A stretch of DNA of 64,000 bases from Multifurca ochricompacta (taxonomy: Eukaryota; Basidiomycota; Agaricomycetes; Russulales; Russulaceae): the NCBI GenBank assembly GCA_022496185.1, contig WTXG01000092.1, positions 78,052 through 142,051 on the forward strand, written 5' to 3'. The notes under the pieces were generated by a model, which worked only from the letters and a program-made list of their open reading frames with translations, did not search any database and was not told the origin of the DNA. A program made the translations under genes and the position numbers. Positions 41,735 through 53,871 of this stretch are shown here, piece by piece. Within the stretch, counting starts at the first letter, position 1. Each line of letters opens with the position of its first letter.

Positions 41735-44700
41735 AGCTCAGGTCCTTCATAGGAGTGGGAGCTTTCTATTACCTAACGCGCGTGGGTATATTAGGATGTG
41801 GATATTAGGATGGAACGATAACAGGGCAGGCAGGCCCTTTGCCTTCCCTCAGTTTTAGAGATGACAGATCAACCACATTCTGCGACTTTATCCCCCTCAT
41901 CTGAACTCAGGTCACTTTTCGACACCACCTTCAGCGATTATGAGAAGCGGACAGGGATCAATTTAGTTGAACACCAGTTCTTCACCATCCTAAACAGTTG
42001 TGACACTGCCGACTCTATCGTTGCCACATTTCGAAACCTAATTCAAGCGTTGAATATACTTCGTGGCGAGGATGCCACAACAATTGTGGAGTGCCTTGAG
42101 TGGATCGTCTACCTTTTGCACCCATTGTCCGCCAACGGAACTCTCGGCGGCGTAGGTGCTCAACTGGTACGCTACATTGCCGTTTTCACTTTCTTCAAAC
42201 TGTGTCGTAACGGTTATCTTGCAGTCTTTCTCACTTGATAAAGCAATTTTCGCTGGACTTGGTGTCCTTCTCATAGTACGAATATTATTAGATTCCTTCA
42301 TGAAATTCTCGTGACGTCCATCGCCACAGGCCGTCGATGGCTCTCAAGTTAGCATGAACTACGACATGCTCATCGATCTTTTCAGATCTCTCGAAGCCTT
42401 TCTCAAGCGCCTCAATACTCATATCAAGGCCTCACAAACAACTACGACGACGGTGCCAGTAGTGAAGATCTTGCTTCAACTTCTCTCTACTCTCGGCCTT
42501 GCAACACAACAAGTTAACCAAGGGAGGCTGGGTAGGTCCTTCACATTGATAGATGTGCTGCTCTGGCTCAAGGTCACGCAGAGAGGCTCGGAGAAATGCT
42601 CTTAGGAGATAATGATGTCGAAGCGGTGCTGCAGAGGCCGGGCAATATCTCCCAGAATGAGTCTCGGACAGCCGCGGGTCAGGCCCTAGAGATTATTTAC
42701 GGTCTTGTCCAGAACATGAAGACACTTATGGAAGGTACTCAATACTTGTTCAATTGGTTTCCCATGCTGTACTAAACTGGTGTATCTTATTTAGATGGCA
42801 AAGCGTCAACAGATGATATCAAATATGCTCTCGGTATGTTTCGCTTTAGACATGGGTCATGATAACCGACCATGGGTACCAGTTATCGTACAGAGACTGG
42901 CGACTGACATAATAGACAAGTCAAAGCGTTAGTTATCCCCTTGAGAGCGCCATTCTTAAACTGAGACTACCTCATACGCAGGTGACCAGCTGGTGAAGGA
43001 CGTACAAGTCTGGCTATCTCCCACGGATCCGTCTGAAAGCCACAACATAGCGCGCAAGGCTCATCACCTCGGAACGGCAGCGTGGTTCATTCAAGGTCAC
43101 ACCTTCTCTGAATGGAAAAAGACGGGTTCCCTGTTGTGGATTCATGGCAAGCGTACGTATTTTCTGCTCTTCATTTCCTTGCCACCTACAAATCGCCCCT
43201 CTGTTCTGTAGCGGGATCAGGAAAGAGCGTCCTTTGGTACGCACGCTCCGTCAGCTTCTCTTGTGTCAGCGTACTGACGTCATTGTCGAATAGCTCAACC
43301 ATCATTCAAGAAATCGCAAAAATGCGCGAAGCCGGGTTAGCCTCCATGGCGTACTTTTACTTCGATTTCAGGGACAGGGCGAAGCAAGACTCCCGTGGCC
43401 TACTTTCTTCTCTTCTTGTCCAACTATGCAAGCAGTCTGATCTTTGTTTCGACATTCTTTCTCGCCTGTATTCGACACATGAGGGAGGCTCTGTACATCC
43501 TAGTGATGAAGCACTCCTAGAATGCTTGAAGGATATGCTCGCGCCTCCTGAACAAGGCCCAATCTATATCATCTTGGATGGTCTAGACGAATCCCCTAAA
43601 AGCTCTGGCACGCCATCCAAAAGAGAAAGTATCCTGGAGCTTGTGGAATGGCTTGTCAACTTACGCGGTTCTAATCTGCGTATATGCGTCTCTAGCTGTG
43701 CCGAGACGGACATCCGAGAGGTTCTCCAACCCTTGGCATCCCAGATAGTGTCCCTTCATGATGAGATGGGACATGTCGAGGATATCAATGACTACATTAA
43801 CTTTTTCGTTGGCTCAGATCTGAAAATGAAAAAGTGGAGAAAGGAAGATAAGGATTTTGTCATCAATAAGCTGTCAGAAGAAGCTGGGGGAATGTATGGT
43901 GTCGCCTTTCTCTGCGCCATTCGAAATTATTCACGTATTGGTACAGATTTCGATGGGTGTTCTGCCAGTTGGACCAGCTGCGCCGATGTCTTCGTGAAAG
44001 TATTCGACACACTTTAAACGAATTCCCCGAGACCTTGAAAGAAGCATACGAACGCATATTGCAGGATATCGACAAGAAAAGATGGACGCGTGCCCTCCAT
44101 CTCTTTCAGTTCTTGGCCGTGGCTTCTCGCCCACTTCGCGCTTCGGAACTTGCAGAGTTCCTCACGTGGGATTTCCGGCCAAATCAATTACCCGTGTTTG
44201 AGGCGGGTTGGCGCCCTGAAGATCCAGAAGATGCCTTGCTGTCCACTTGCTCTAGTTTGATTGTGATTGTCAACATGGACGGCTCCCCAGTCGTTCAATT
44301 TTCCCACTTCTCTGTGAAGCAGTTTTTATTATCGAGCCGCCTCGCGGCAGCAACGGGGGGTGTCCCTCACCCTCACCTTTCCCTGAATGGCGCCAATATT
44401 ACAGTCGCACAGGTCTGCCTGGGCCTTCTACTCCAGCTAGACGGAAAGGTTAACAAAAAAAGCATCGCCGACTACCCTCTTGCCGTCTATGCCGCCCAGT
44501 CCGTGCTCATTCATTCTCCAAGTAGGCCTGCCGATGAGTATATACAAGAGGCACTGAAGTGCCTCTTTGACCCAAGTAAACCGCACTTTGCTACGTGGGT
44601 TTGGATATACAATGTGGATGAAAAGTCGGGAGAATCCATGACGTCAGAGACTCCATCACCGCCACGAGCGACCCCCTTATACTACGCCTCTCAGTTTAAC

Positions 44701-45584
44701 CGTCTTGGCATAGTTCAATGGTTGTTGTCCAAGTCACACTCTAGTTTCAATAACGTCTCTGGTCACTATGGGACCCCGATGATCGCGGCATCTGCAAAAG
44801 GACATTACGATGTTTTGCAGACACTACTGGGGCATGGTGGAAAGTCATATTTATCCACCCAGTGTCCAGACGGCCGGTCCGCATTATATTCGGCATCAGA
44901 AAATGGTCATCAGAAGATTGTGGCGCTACTCCTTAAAGAAAACGCAAACGTAAATACCTGGTTTATGGACCAAGATAATCCACTCGGTGTGGCATTGCGG
45001 AACGGCCATTCGGAAGTTGTAAAATTACTGGTCGAGCGCGGCGCCAATGTGAATCACCAGAATAGGTTTGGAGAGACTCTACTTCACCATGCATCCCTCG
45101 GGAAATACGATCTAGCATTTGCGCAGCTGCTCTTAAACCGTGGTGCCAAAAAATCTATACAAGATAACCGCGACCAGACCGCGCTCCAAGTAGCAAGAGC
45201 AAATGGACAAGAAGAAATTGCGCAACTATTATCGAAATAGAGTGTAACCCATGCCAGGATTGCTCCATGAGTGTACGTACGCTCCCATTTGGCTAATATG
45301 AACTAATGGAGGGTTCTCAGTTGCTATACGGAGCAGGGTACACCTTACTGATGGCGAGTAGGGGAGAAATGGTATCTTTTTTGTTTGGATCCCCAATGTA
45401 TCAGTGTTTTGTTTTGTTAGTTATGTTATGTCTTAGGGAGGGGCCGTGTTAAAATTGAATTCTGAACTGCGTCATTGTCGCGAAACGCTGTATTTAAAAA
45501 AAAATCTGATCAGCGGCCAGTTGGCTATCTTCACAAGATCATGAATGTAGTACTGCCGCAAGCCTAATGTTGGGGCTCGAGAGA
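41735..45584 (+). repeat. Right arm of the inverted duplication
   Basis: Counterpart of 37338-41190. It includes NLR2 and about 340 bp beyond its stop, ending near GGGGCTCGAG (45580). Confidence 0.88.
41861..45240 (+). CDS. NLR2: Goodbye-NACHT-ankyrin receptor, intact
   Basis: Nine exons, all with GT-AG introns: 41861-42166, 42225-42275, 42330-42531, 42582-42734, 42795-42833, 42982-43152, 43212-43236, 43294-43893 and 43947-45240, giving 946 residues without a break. Residues 1-190: Goodbye-like N-terminal domain (LFDTTFSDYEKRTGINLVEH, then AIFAGLGVLLI). About 250-310: linker typical of this family (VWLSPTDP, HHLGTAAWFIQGHTFSEWK). NACHT from about 310: HGKPGSGKSVLC, MAYFYFDFRD, Walker B IILDGLDE, and VSSCAETDIR, where relatives have SRPETDI. 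Then FRWVFCQLDQLRRC and about 200 residues of winged-helix/superhelical region. The last 200 residues hold about six ankyrin repeats. A STAND NTPase. In fungi such genes act in non-self recognition and programmed death, but its ligand is unknown. Confidence 0.9.
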
Positions 45585-45734
45585 CTTATCTGCCTCAAAA
45601 GCAAAGACGTTTTTGAGCATTTTTTCCAAAGGAAAGCCATGTGCTTAAAAATGGTGACAAAAGTGGCGAGGATGGGAAGAACCACAAATAAAGGCATCAA
45701 TCAACTATGAGAGCAGCACTACACGCCACCACTT
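45585..45734. other. Intergenic, no gene seen
   Basis: 150 bp between the right arm of the duplication and the stop of the membrane-protein gene. No motif noted. Confidence 0.5.
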
Positions 45735-48036
45735 TTATTTGACTTCCCACGTCCGTTTCCGCGCAGTACTGACCGACTGCATACGTCTCTGTCTCAATGC
45801 CCGTCGCGCCTCCTTCTCCTTCTCGGACAGCCGCGCCCAGCGAGCTATCAAAGCGCCACCACTTCCTGAGGCTCGGGACATGTCAGATCCGACTGAAGTC
45901 GCTGACGATACCATCGACGATGACGACGATGACAAGTGTCGATGGCGCGAACCATGCTGTCTCTTCGTAGACGTTGTACGACGGCCTCCAACGCCAATGC
46001 GCGGGACCTGTGGCGTCGGTGGGAGGTGTGGTAGGCGCGGCGGTATTAGGGATGATGAGGGCAGAGGCGACGGCAGAGGCGACGACAGAGACAGCGGGGC
46101 GGCACGGATGCCTACGGAGGTTGGGACCAGGACTTTGGTAATTCCGAAACTATTACTACTGGTGTGGGTGGTAGGCGGAGCGAAGGAATCCGGGACCCCG
46201 CGGAAGTGCACGATACCCGCACCCTCGCGCGTCTCTTCGAGCGTCCATGGCTTCGAGGCCATTGATGCCATCGATGCGGCGCGGGAGATGGCCGGCACGG
46301 TAGTTTGCCAATCGTAAGTCGCCGCTAGACTGGAGCGGTCGCGGGCGCGGGCGCTTAAGGGAGCTCCAGTCGTCAATACGCCGAGGGCGCTCGCAAAGTT
46401 ATTCCGTAACGAGTTGCGCCAGGTTTCAATTTGTCCTCTTTCGGAAGAACGCTCTAGGCGTTCTTTCCATCGATTATTATTCAACGGTGCTGTGGTGGTG
46501 ATAGGGGCTGGCGGGGGCCGAGGGAGAGGTAGCTGGGGAGGAGGTTTGGAATGCGGCTCTGGAGGTGGCGTCGGCACAATCCAAGGTACGTCGAGACCGG
46601 ATCCATTCAGGCTCAAGTACCGCGGCTTAAGCATCGCACTGGACTGAAGAGGGGTGCCAACGTGGTCAAGCGCCGTTGGTGGTCGACTCGACTCGTCTCC
46701 AGAAGTGAGGATGTCGCCAGCGACGAGATTAGCGACTCGCAATGAACCAACGTCTTGCATGAGGCCAGGCACGCTCGTGTCGGAATGACGCAATTCCAAC
46801 GGAAGTGGACGTACGGTAGGGTATGGACCATGCGTAAACGGAGACATGAGTGCCAGCTCCGGGAGGTGGGGCTGTTTGACCGCTCCATGTGATGAAAGAA
46901 AGTTGGTCGTGCTGCGCCGCGGCTCGCCAACGTCTCTATCGCCCACTGGCTGCCACCAAGACGCAGATGCCCCAGGGGACGAAACGGCCTCATCTGGAAA
47001 TTTTAAACTTTCTGCCCGCCCCCACCTCCAACCTGACTCCCATGGACGCCTATAGGTGCGCGAGCGCACGCGGAACCACCATATGAACAGCGTGATGAGG
47101 GTGGCAATTCCAGCGATACCTAGCAGAGCAATCCCAGCCCAAAAAGAGGCACCATGGGTACCAGCGGAGTTGCTTACCGCAGCTGCTGGCGCGACAGCCG
47201 ATATTGATGATACCGGGGCACCGGAAGCACTAGTTGACAAAGCAGATGTTGGAGAATCTGTGATCGCCACATAATCTGAAGATGTTGGTGGGCTAGGGCC
47301 AAGTGGAGATAACGACGACGACGAGAGAACACTCCCGGTCGGCTATTAAAAAAAAAATCAAAATCAAATCATTGTAGAAACAACAAACACGTGTCAAAAC
47401 AACAACAAGCTTACCGAGATGGAAACAGACGGCTATAGAATTCGGTCAGCTCGCATAATTCGAGCGGAGTAAAGAAATGGAATACTTGTACCGGAGGCGG
47501 AGCTGACGTGGAAGGTTTCAAATCCGATCCCGTTAGAGACCCAGTCGGGGAGCTGAGCGGTGCGATAGAAGGCGATGATGAAGGGGCTACAGAACTGCCA
47601 TGAGGGGTCACGGACGCGAAGATGGAAGAACTGCCGATGGCGCTTGAATCGGCTGGGGGAGAGCCATCGTGAGCTTGCCCCGGGATAGCCTGAGGAACTT
47701 GACCGTTCCCGATGACCTCGTACCCAGGTCCTAGAACAAGGCTATTTCCATCACTAGAAGAGTCGACGCCTAGAATAGCGTTCTGAGGAATAACTGCATA
47801 CAAATTGCGGAGCTCGCGAGGAAAGGCACGCATAACAAAAATCGGGGAGGGGCAAATAAAAAATAAAATAAAATAAAAAATAAAAAAAGCGCGCCTAGTC
47901 GCAACACAGAGGGTATCAAGCGCTTCCAGAGCAAACAGGATATCGGGAGTAAGGTCGCGGGTTCCATTGTTTATAGTGGAAAGGACATGAAAACTGTCGG
48001 ACGAGAATTGAATGGAATACCACGCGATTCTCTAAA
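45735..48036 (-). CDS. Ser/Pro-rich single-pass membrane protein
   Basis: Last exon 47331-45735 with TAA-type end after KRTWEVK. An intron at about 47414-47332 keeps frame to the exon above (RELRNLYAVIPQNAILGVDS..., Ser/Thr/Pro-rich linker, FTPLELCELTEFYSRLFPSR). The same frame is open up to about 48036 (WYSIQFSSDSFHVLSTINNG, DLTPDILFALEALDTLC), where an acceptor TTTGCTTTAG lies. The T-rich part at 47850-47885 may be an unrecognised intron. The true start is not settled. One membrane segment FWAGIALLGIAGIATLITLF follows the Ser-rich outer part. The tail is basic (RVRSRTYRRPWESGW) and then about 400 residues of Pro/Ser-rich disordered chain with an Arg/Lys-rich end. The layout (N-glycan site NGT, Ser-rich stalk, one TM, long cytosolic tail) suits a cell-surface sensor or anchor protein. 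No family recognised. Confidence 0.7.
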
Positions 48037-48095
48037 GCAAAGAACAAAGGGGAGAGTTTGAGTTAGCCGCCAACGACTACCACAATCGACTGCAG

Positions 48096-49402
48096 ATGAC
48101 GCTTGCTGAGCATCACGTCCCAGGATCTGTGGATACCTATTACATCCCCAACTTTGTGACCGCAGATGAGGAGTCCTACCTATTGCGTAAAGTGAGCCTC
48201 TCCGCTGAGCTGATCGTCACAATCACAACCTGACCACTCATAACGAACAGATTCAAGAGACTCCTCAACCAAAGTGGAAGCAGCTTTCAAACAGGAGGTG
48301 CTTTCATACTAATTGCTCTCATAACTTAAATAGTACCAACGAATATGCATCAGACTTCAAACTTGGGGTGAGTCTTATAAACCCCCTACGTGCATGTCTC
48401 CACGGCCTTTCGAATGAACCGAGCGAACTTCACCTGCAATATCCGCAAATATTCCAATATCTGACATTCTACCTTCTTGTCATTCACACAGGAGGTGACC
48501 TAACCACGAAAAACGTTCTTTTGACGCAGCCACTCCCGCCTTTCATATGCAATTAGTGAGTAGAAGGATCTTTTTAGTATGTATATCCCCCCAAACCCTC
48601 GCCAATCTATCGGCCTGTCTTAAGCCCCGATTTGATATCCCGTATCGCATCTACGGGCGCATTTGATGAGTCGCCACACCAGCGCCCAAACCATGTCATA
48701 TTGAACGAGGTACGTACTCAGACGTCGGAAGAGAAAAAATACCGTTCGGCAATCTTACTTCCCACTCTTCCCGCCCCACGCACGGCTTTGGCTATGCTTT
48801 TGCAGTACCATCCAGGTCAGGGTATCATGGTTCGTGTTTCCCCCCTTTCATCCCCAGAAGAGAAAAAAAAAAAGAACACAAACAAATGGGACCATCGGTC
48901 CTCTAATAACCCACTCAACTTACCCTTTTCATTTTGCCTTGCTTGTTAACAGCCGCACCAAGATGGCCCCGCGTACCACCCGGTCGTGGCGACACTCTCA
49001 CTCGGGAGTCACACGGTGATGCACTATTACGACCTGCCCGCTCACGAGCGCGAGCCCATTCTCTCCCTCCTGCTCGAACCGCGCAGTCTTGTCATCACGA
49101 CGCGTGAGCAATATACTGCGCGCGCGCATGGCATTGATGTCGTCATGGAGGACCGAATCAGGGATTTTGAGTTGGCAAACGCGGCGATGCTTAGTAGTGG
49201 TGATGATGGCGATGGTGGTGATGATGATGATGATGATGATGATGATAATGATGATGATGGTGATGGTGTTGGTGTAACTCTGTTCCCTGCGGAGGGCGAA
49301 GTGTTGCAGCGCCGGACGCGGTATAGTCTGACTTGCCGGGACGTCGCGCGCGTGATGAACGTCGGGATTGAGACTCGCTTCTGCAGGGAGAGAAAGTTCT
49401 GA
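48096..49402 (+). CDS. ALKBH6: AlkB-family dioxygenase, ALKBH6 type
   Basis: Seven exons with GT-AG introns (48096-48191, 48251-48297, 48354-48367, 48492-48555, 48625-48709, 48806-48829, 48953-49402) give 259 residues. The start region YYIPNFVTADEESYLLRKIQ and WGGDLTTKNVLL are typical of ALKBH6. The iron site is HQD in PHQDGPAYHPVVATLSLGSH (written in part), the distal His is in ARAHGI, and the 2-oxoglutarate Arg is in RTRYSLTCRDV. AlkB proteins are Fe(II)/2-oxoglutarate dioxygenases that remove alkyl groups from nucleic acids. The substrate of ALKBH6 is not well settled. Between the distal His and the Arg motif a run of GAT/GAC codons (49198-49265) encodes an acidic Asp/Gly loop. Its 5' end lies about 60 bp from the divergent membrane-protein gene, so a shared promoter is likely. 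Confidence 0.92.
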
Positions 49403-51860
49403 TTTGTAGTATGGGGGGAATATGTCATTGTGATAATCGGCGGAGTATCGTCGTACTACGCACCAAACGTCCCCCCCCCCTTCCTCCCACAAAAGACTAC
49501 TTCGATGTTGCTGCTGCTGCGCGTGCCGAAACGCAGCATCACGAGATCGCGAGTTAAACCGCAGCTTCAGAAAACCCTCCCACATAGAAATGTGTTTTTT
49601 TTAATCCATCAAAGTTATCATGACGTGCACAGTTTAAAAATGAGGCCAATCAGCAGAAAATCTGTAGCCAAAGTGTTGTGTCCGCCCCTGCTGCGGCAGA
49701 AGACGGGCAACGTGGATTGCTGCGCTGTGCTGTGGGTATTGGGTATTGGAGCGCGAATGCCGTCAAAAATACTAGTAGGCCCGTCGTCGCGTCGCATGGT
49801 TCTCTGCGCAGCATGGACCTCGGTAAGCGCAGTACTTCAGGATGCGCAGCAATCGTGAGGGTCTTCGCCGTTACAGTAGAGCAAGACTCGAGAAATTGTC
49901 CAATAGTGTTGAATTGTCAGAACGTCAACATCAACATCTGTTGATATGGTCCCCCTTTCACACTGATTCAGGGGCGTTATGTTCAAAATTGTGCTGCGCA
50001 CAACAATCCCAGGTGGACAGTATAGCAGTCTTGTTAAAATGGAGGTTTGGAGCTTGAAGGAAAGGTGTGCGGAAAAGGATGGTAGAGATGGCGATTTCCA
50101 GAGTAGTAAAAGTATACATTAAGAATGCCTTTCGCGCCTTCGAAGGGGTGTGGATGAGGCATGAGGCAATAACGCAAGTTGTGAACCGGCCGGGATGTCG
50201 GAAGAAAGGTACTTGCAGCAGCAATGAAACCGGATCTGATGTGGATCCGAAATTCCGATTTGATTTGATATTTGTACGTACCCCCATGTGGTCATGGATA
50301 CAAGGACGACGGGGATGTAACTGGATGGACTGGTAATCAGGTACAAAGAGTGCGAGAGAGAGAGAGAGAGAAGAGAAGAGGATGATTCTGCGATTACGCG
50401 TCATCACTGAACGAGCCCCCATCAATCGCACTTCTGTGCAAGAATGAGATTGGGTATTGCAAGCGCTGACGCTATAACGTTTTTATTCTCAGTCGTGTGT
50501 CATCTAGGCCATCAGGGCGCTCCCTTGCTTGCCTTTTCCACCCTCAGCGTGTAGGGAAATAGCTCCCCACGGTTCAAAGCTTAAGCTTACCATTACCATA
50601 AACCTGGAACTTCGCAGCATCAGGTACCGCAGCAGCCAGTGATGCAACCTTTTTAGAGCGAGCCGGAGAGAGGGAGGGGGGAAGGGGTATTCTTGTTGAT
50701 GGCTGACGGTTGCCCTGTCTCTCGCTCGCTCGGAAGTGCCAAAACGTTAATCTAGATCGACAGACAACTCGGAAGAGATAGATCTTACTTACCTTTTCCT
50801 TACCCCTCCCACTCCCTCCCTCCCTGAACAGGGTCGTCTCTATCAAGCATCAAGCAATATTCCTACTAGTGATAAAGAATATAACAGCGCTCACGAGGGC
50901 GCGCTTTAAAGGATCACAGCCTCCTCCGCATGATTAGCGCTGGGGCAGGTGGATGAGGGTTAACAAGTTACACATTGTAGAAGTACGTCTTTTTCAGTGG
51001 TCCGCTCCGTTGTAAACGGAGGAGTTTGCACTTAAATTGCTCACCGCACCGAGGAGAGGAGAGGAGAGTTCACCGAAATCGAAATTGAAATCGAAATGAT
51101 CGTCAATCGTCAATCGCTTGGGGGTCTCAGGTCTATCAATCAATACACTATGTAAGAAAAAGCGCAGGCGCAGTTTAAACTAGTTGCGCGTTCATTTTAG
51201 ATTAGATTCATTCATCATCAGAAAAAAATATAATGGATGAGGATGAGGATTGGGATGAAGATGGATGAGATAGTCTGAGTCACACTTATTGAAAACCTTA
51301 GGTAAACGCCAAGCAGAGAAGCGTATAGCGGTATGACTAAATGATGCCGCTATCCTCCGCCCCGATCCCCCTACCATTTCTTCTCTCTCTCTCTTCCCAT
51401 ATTTTCATCATTTCTCACCCCATCTACTCTTCATTAAAAAGTATCCTTTTTTTCTTTCCTTTCTTTTTATTCTGACCATAGCGATCAAGACCCGACGCTA
51501 AATTATTGTGAGCCTAACCGCGAACAAACTGGCCACCTTTTCATTTGGTTTCAGCACTAACCCCTCCCCCCTTCCCCCCCGTCCGCCCTCTTTCAAAACC
51601 AGTTCCTTCGCATATCTACTTGCCGTGCCTCCCTCCGGGGACTTAGAATACCACGCTTGGATATTGATATTGGTGCGAGCGAACACCTCCTCTTTTGCGA
51701 TTAAACTTATCATACCAAGCAAAGTAGTAGTCATGTTTGCCACCCTCTCTTCATTTCTCCCATCGGCGCTCCAACAGGGTTCCCCTAACCCAGCCAATGG
51801 TTCAGCCAAGGTTCCGTCGCCCGTCAATCTTGAGGAACCTAAACCAGCGGAGTCGTAGTC
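49403..51860. other. Intergenic, about 2.4 kb, no firm gene
   Basis: Only short frames without family features. Holds a GA repeat (about 50352-50376), GAGGA-type repeats (51050-51066) and CT-rich tracts (51380-51480). A minus-strand piece ending in AAAVPDAAKFQVYGNG (about 50655-50595), followed by GTAAGC, could be an exon but has no partner. Confidence 0.5.
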
Positions 51861-53871
51861 ATGGATGATGTCGGCGTCAAGAAGAAGGAGAGGAGAACGA
51901 ACCATGAAGTATGTCCTGGTTCTAGATTACACCCCCTTGATCCTTTGGTGCACGCACTATGCTTATCTCCTTTTTGGGACTCAAGTCCTTCATAGTTGTT
52001 AGACCTCCACCCTCCAAGTCCAATCACCCCTTGAACCTACAGGTCCAGCTTGTTCCCCCACAATCTCGTGACCGCGACCGCACCCGCTCTATGGATATAT
52101 CGACATCCTCTCAGGACCAAGAAGATAATATCCTCAGTCGTACCACCTCTAACCGATCGGATGTCTCCATGTACTCCGGCTATTCCTCCGTCACTTCTTT
52201 CTCTTCGGTTGCCTCCACTTCTACGACATCATCCCGAAGAATGATTATTCCACTTTATAACCTACAGGCTCACAACGTCATGACAAATGTTATCGTTGAT
52301 GCTGGAACCGACGCCAAAGTGGCAAAATTCCAGAAACGGGGCTTGGAACTTCTGGGACTCGCCGTGCTCGAGCCTGTCGAAGTTTTTGGTTCCAATTCGG
52401 CTTTTCCTACCCATATCCATCCTCCTTCTAGCAATCGAACTAGCATTGACGAACATCATGACATCTTCCAGCACGCTACGCCACGAATCGGGGGCCCCGA
52501 TCATCATTTGCACACACCTGCTTCATCTGCTCTTTCGCTTTCATCTGGGGGCGCCGCCGAGATCGCACCCCCGTCTGTACCTATCATCACCCCGGCGCCG
52601 ACCAATGGTCCAAAAAAACTTTTTGGCAAGTTTTTTAAGAAGAAAGATAGTCAACCGTCAACGATTTCTCCTTCCTTGCTCTCTCCCACCAGTAATTCGC
52701 TCTTCCGCTTACCTCGCTCTCCTGTAGGGCAGTCACTGGCCGTCCCGTCCCAGGGAAATCCCGCCAAGCGAAATTCATTTCTAGGGTCTGCCGGCCCGAC
52801 GTCCTCCGGGCATCATGTGGAACCGCCGACCCCCAGTCCGACATCCAGCATAATTCGGGGGCCGCCTGCGAGCTCTCACTCTCATCTGCAACCAGCGGTC
52901 CTCGGAATTCATCCTTCATGTAGTTCACCTTTCTATCCTCCACAAGGACGGCCTCACAGCTACACTTGGATTGTGCGCAGATGGATCAAAGGCTCCCATG
53001 ACGGTCTTTTGAGTAACGTCATCGGACACATGAACCATCTTGGCCTGTCCGATGAACGACGACACCACTCACGGACCCCGACCGAGGAGGGCCCGGTCGA
53101 AGTTCGATTTATATGGACACGAGGGAAAAAGAAGAGAAGGTTACGAGGAGAGGGAGGAGGAGGAAATCAATCTGCCGGAGTGAATCGTAGGGCTAGCCTG
53201 ATGGGACGACCGCCGAAAAGGATGGCCTCGACGTCATCTTTACATCATTCGGGCCAACTGAAAGGGGAGGAGGAGGAGGAGGATCATCGTCTTCGTCTTC
53301 CGCCACCGCAGCTGAGAAACGGTTATCTATCGCATCGGGCCATAGTGTTTCTACTGGGAGCGAGGTCGGTAGCGCGACGGGTGGGCGCATGCGTACGGAT
53401 GATGATGGGGATGAGAGCGATCCGGAGGATTCGGAAACACCTTGGACATGTACCCTTGTCATCTCTCGACTCGGATTTGGGGTCGACGGTGGCGGGGGGG
53501 GGAGCGCGGACGGTGGTGGTGACTCGGCCGTGCGTGTACGCGTGGCCACCTTCTCGCCGACACCGCATCATCCAAAGGTGGTCGCATTATTGAAAGTTCC
53601 TTTCCCGCTACCGGACATCATCATCGATCGAATGCAGGTCTGTCGTCGGACCGTAAGCGCTCAGGGGATCGCAAGGCCGAATTGGAATATGGATTATTCA
53701 TCAATTTATTCTTCTTCGGATTCACCGAATTCGCCGGATGGGCTCGTGCTTACTGCCGAGGAGATCAAGGACATCATATCTTCGACCGGTCTTTGGCTCG
53801 TCGTGCGCGAGAGTATTGGTGGTGTTGGGAAGATTAACCGGAAAGGTGATGGATGGCGGATACGTGCGTAG
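51861..53871 (+). CDS. Conserved fungal protein of unknown function
   Basis: Exon 1 is 51861-51908 (MDDVGVKKKERRTNHE), intron 51909-52042 (GTATGT...CTACAG), exon 2 from 52043 in frame (VQLVPPQSRDRDRTRS). The frame is open to a purine repeat at about 53262-53285, where one base seems to be missing, and continues in the next frame to the TAG at 53869-53871. The total would be about 625 residues. Conserved-looking blocks: MIIPLYNLQAHNVMTNVIVD and DAKVAKFQKRGLELLGLAVL near residue 75-115, a Ser/Pro-rich middle with KKLFGKFFKKK, then TWIVRRWIKGSHDG and VEVRFIWTRGKKKR, and a C-terminal block VRVATFSPTPHHPKVVALLK, VPFPLPDIIIDRM and EEIKDIISSTGLWLVVRE ending KGDGWRIRA. The ends look globular and the middle disordered. 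No known domain identified. The frameshift may be sequence error. Confidence 0.78.

Noticed and set aside
43863..44134. Minus-strand frames inside NLR2, mirrored at 38765-39108
   Set aside because: Shadows of the inverted NLR copies; they appear in both arms because the DNA is duplicated.
48998..49585. 195-codon antisense frame with an Ile run
   Set aside because: It is the reverse of ALKBH6 exon 7 and its GAT repeat; the sense exon explains it fully.
49958..50431. 157-codon minus-strand frame
   Set aside because: No family features, odd composition and no splice partners; likely chance in intergenic DNA.
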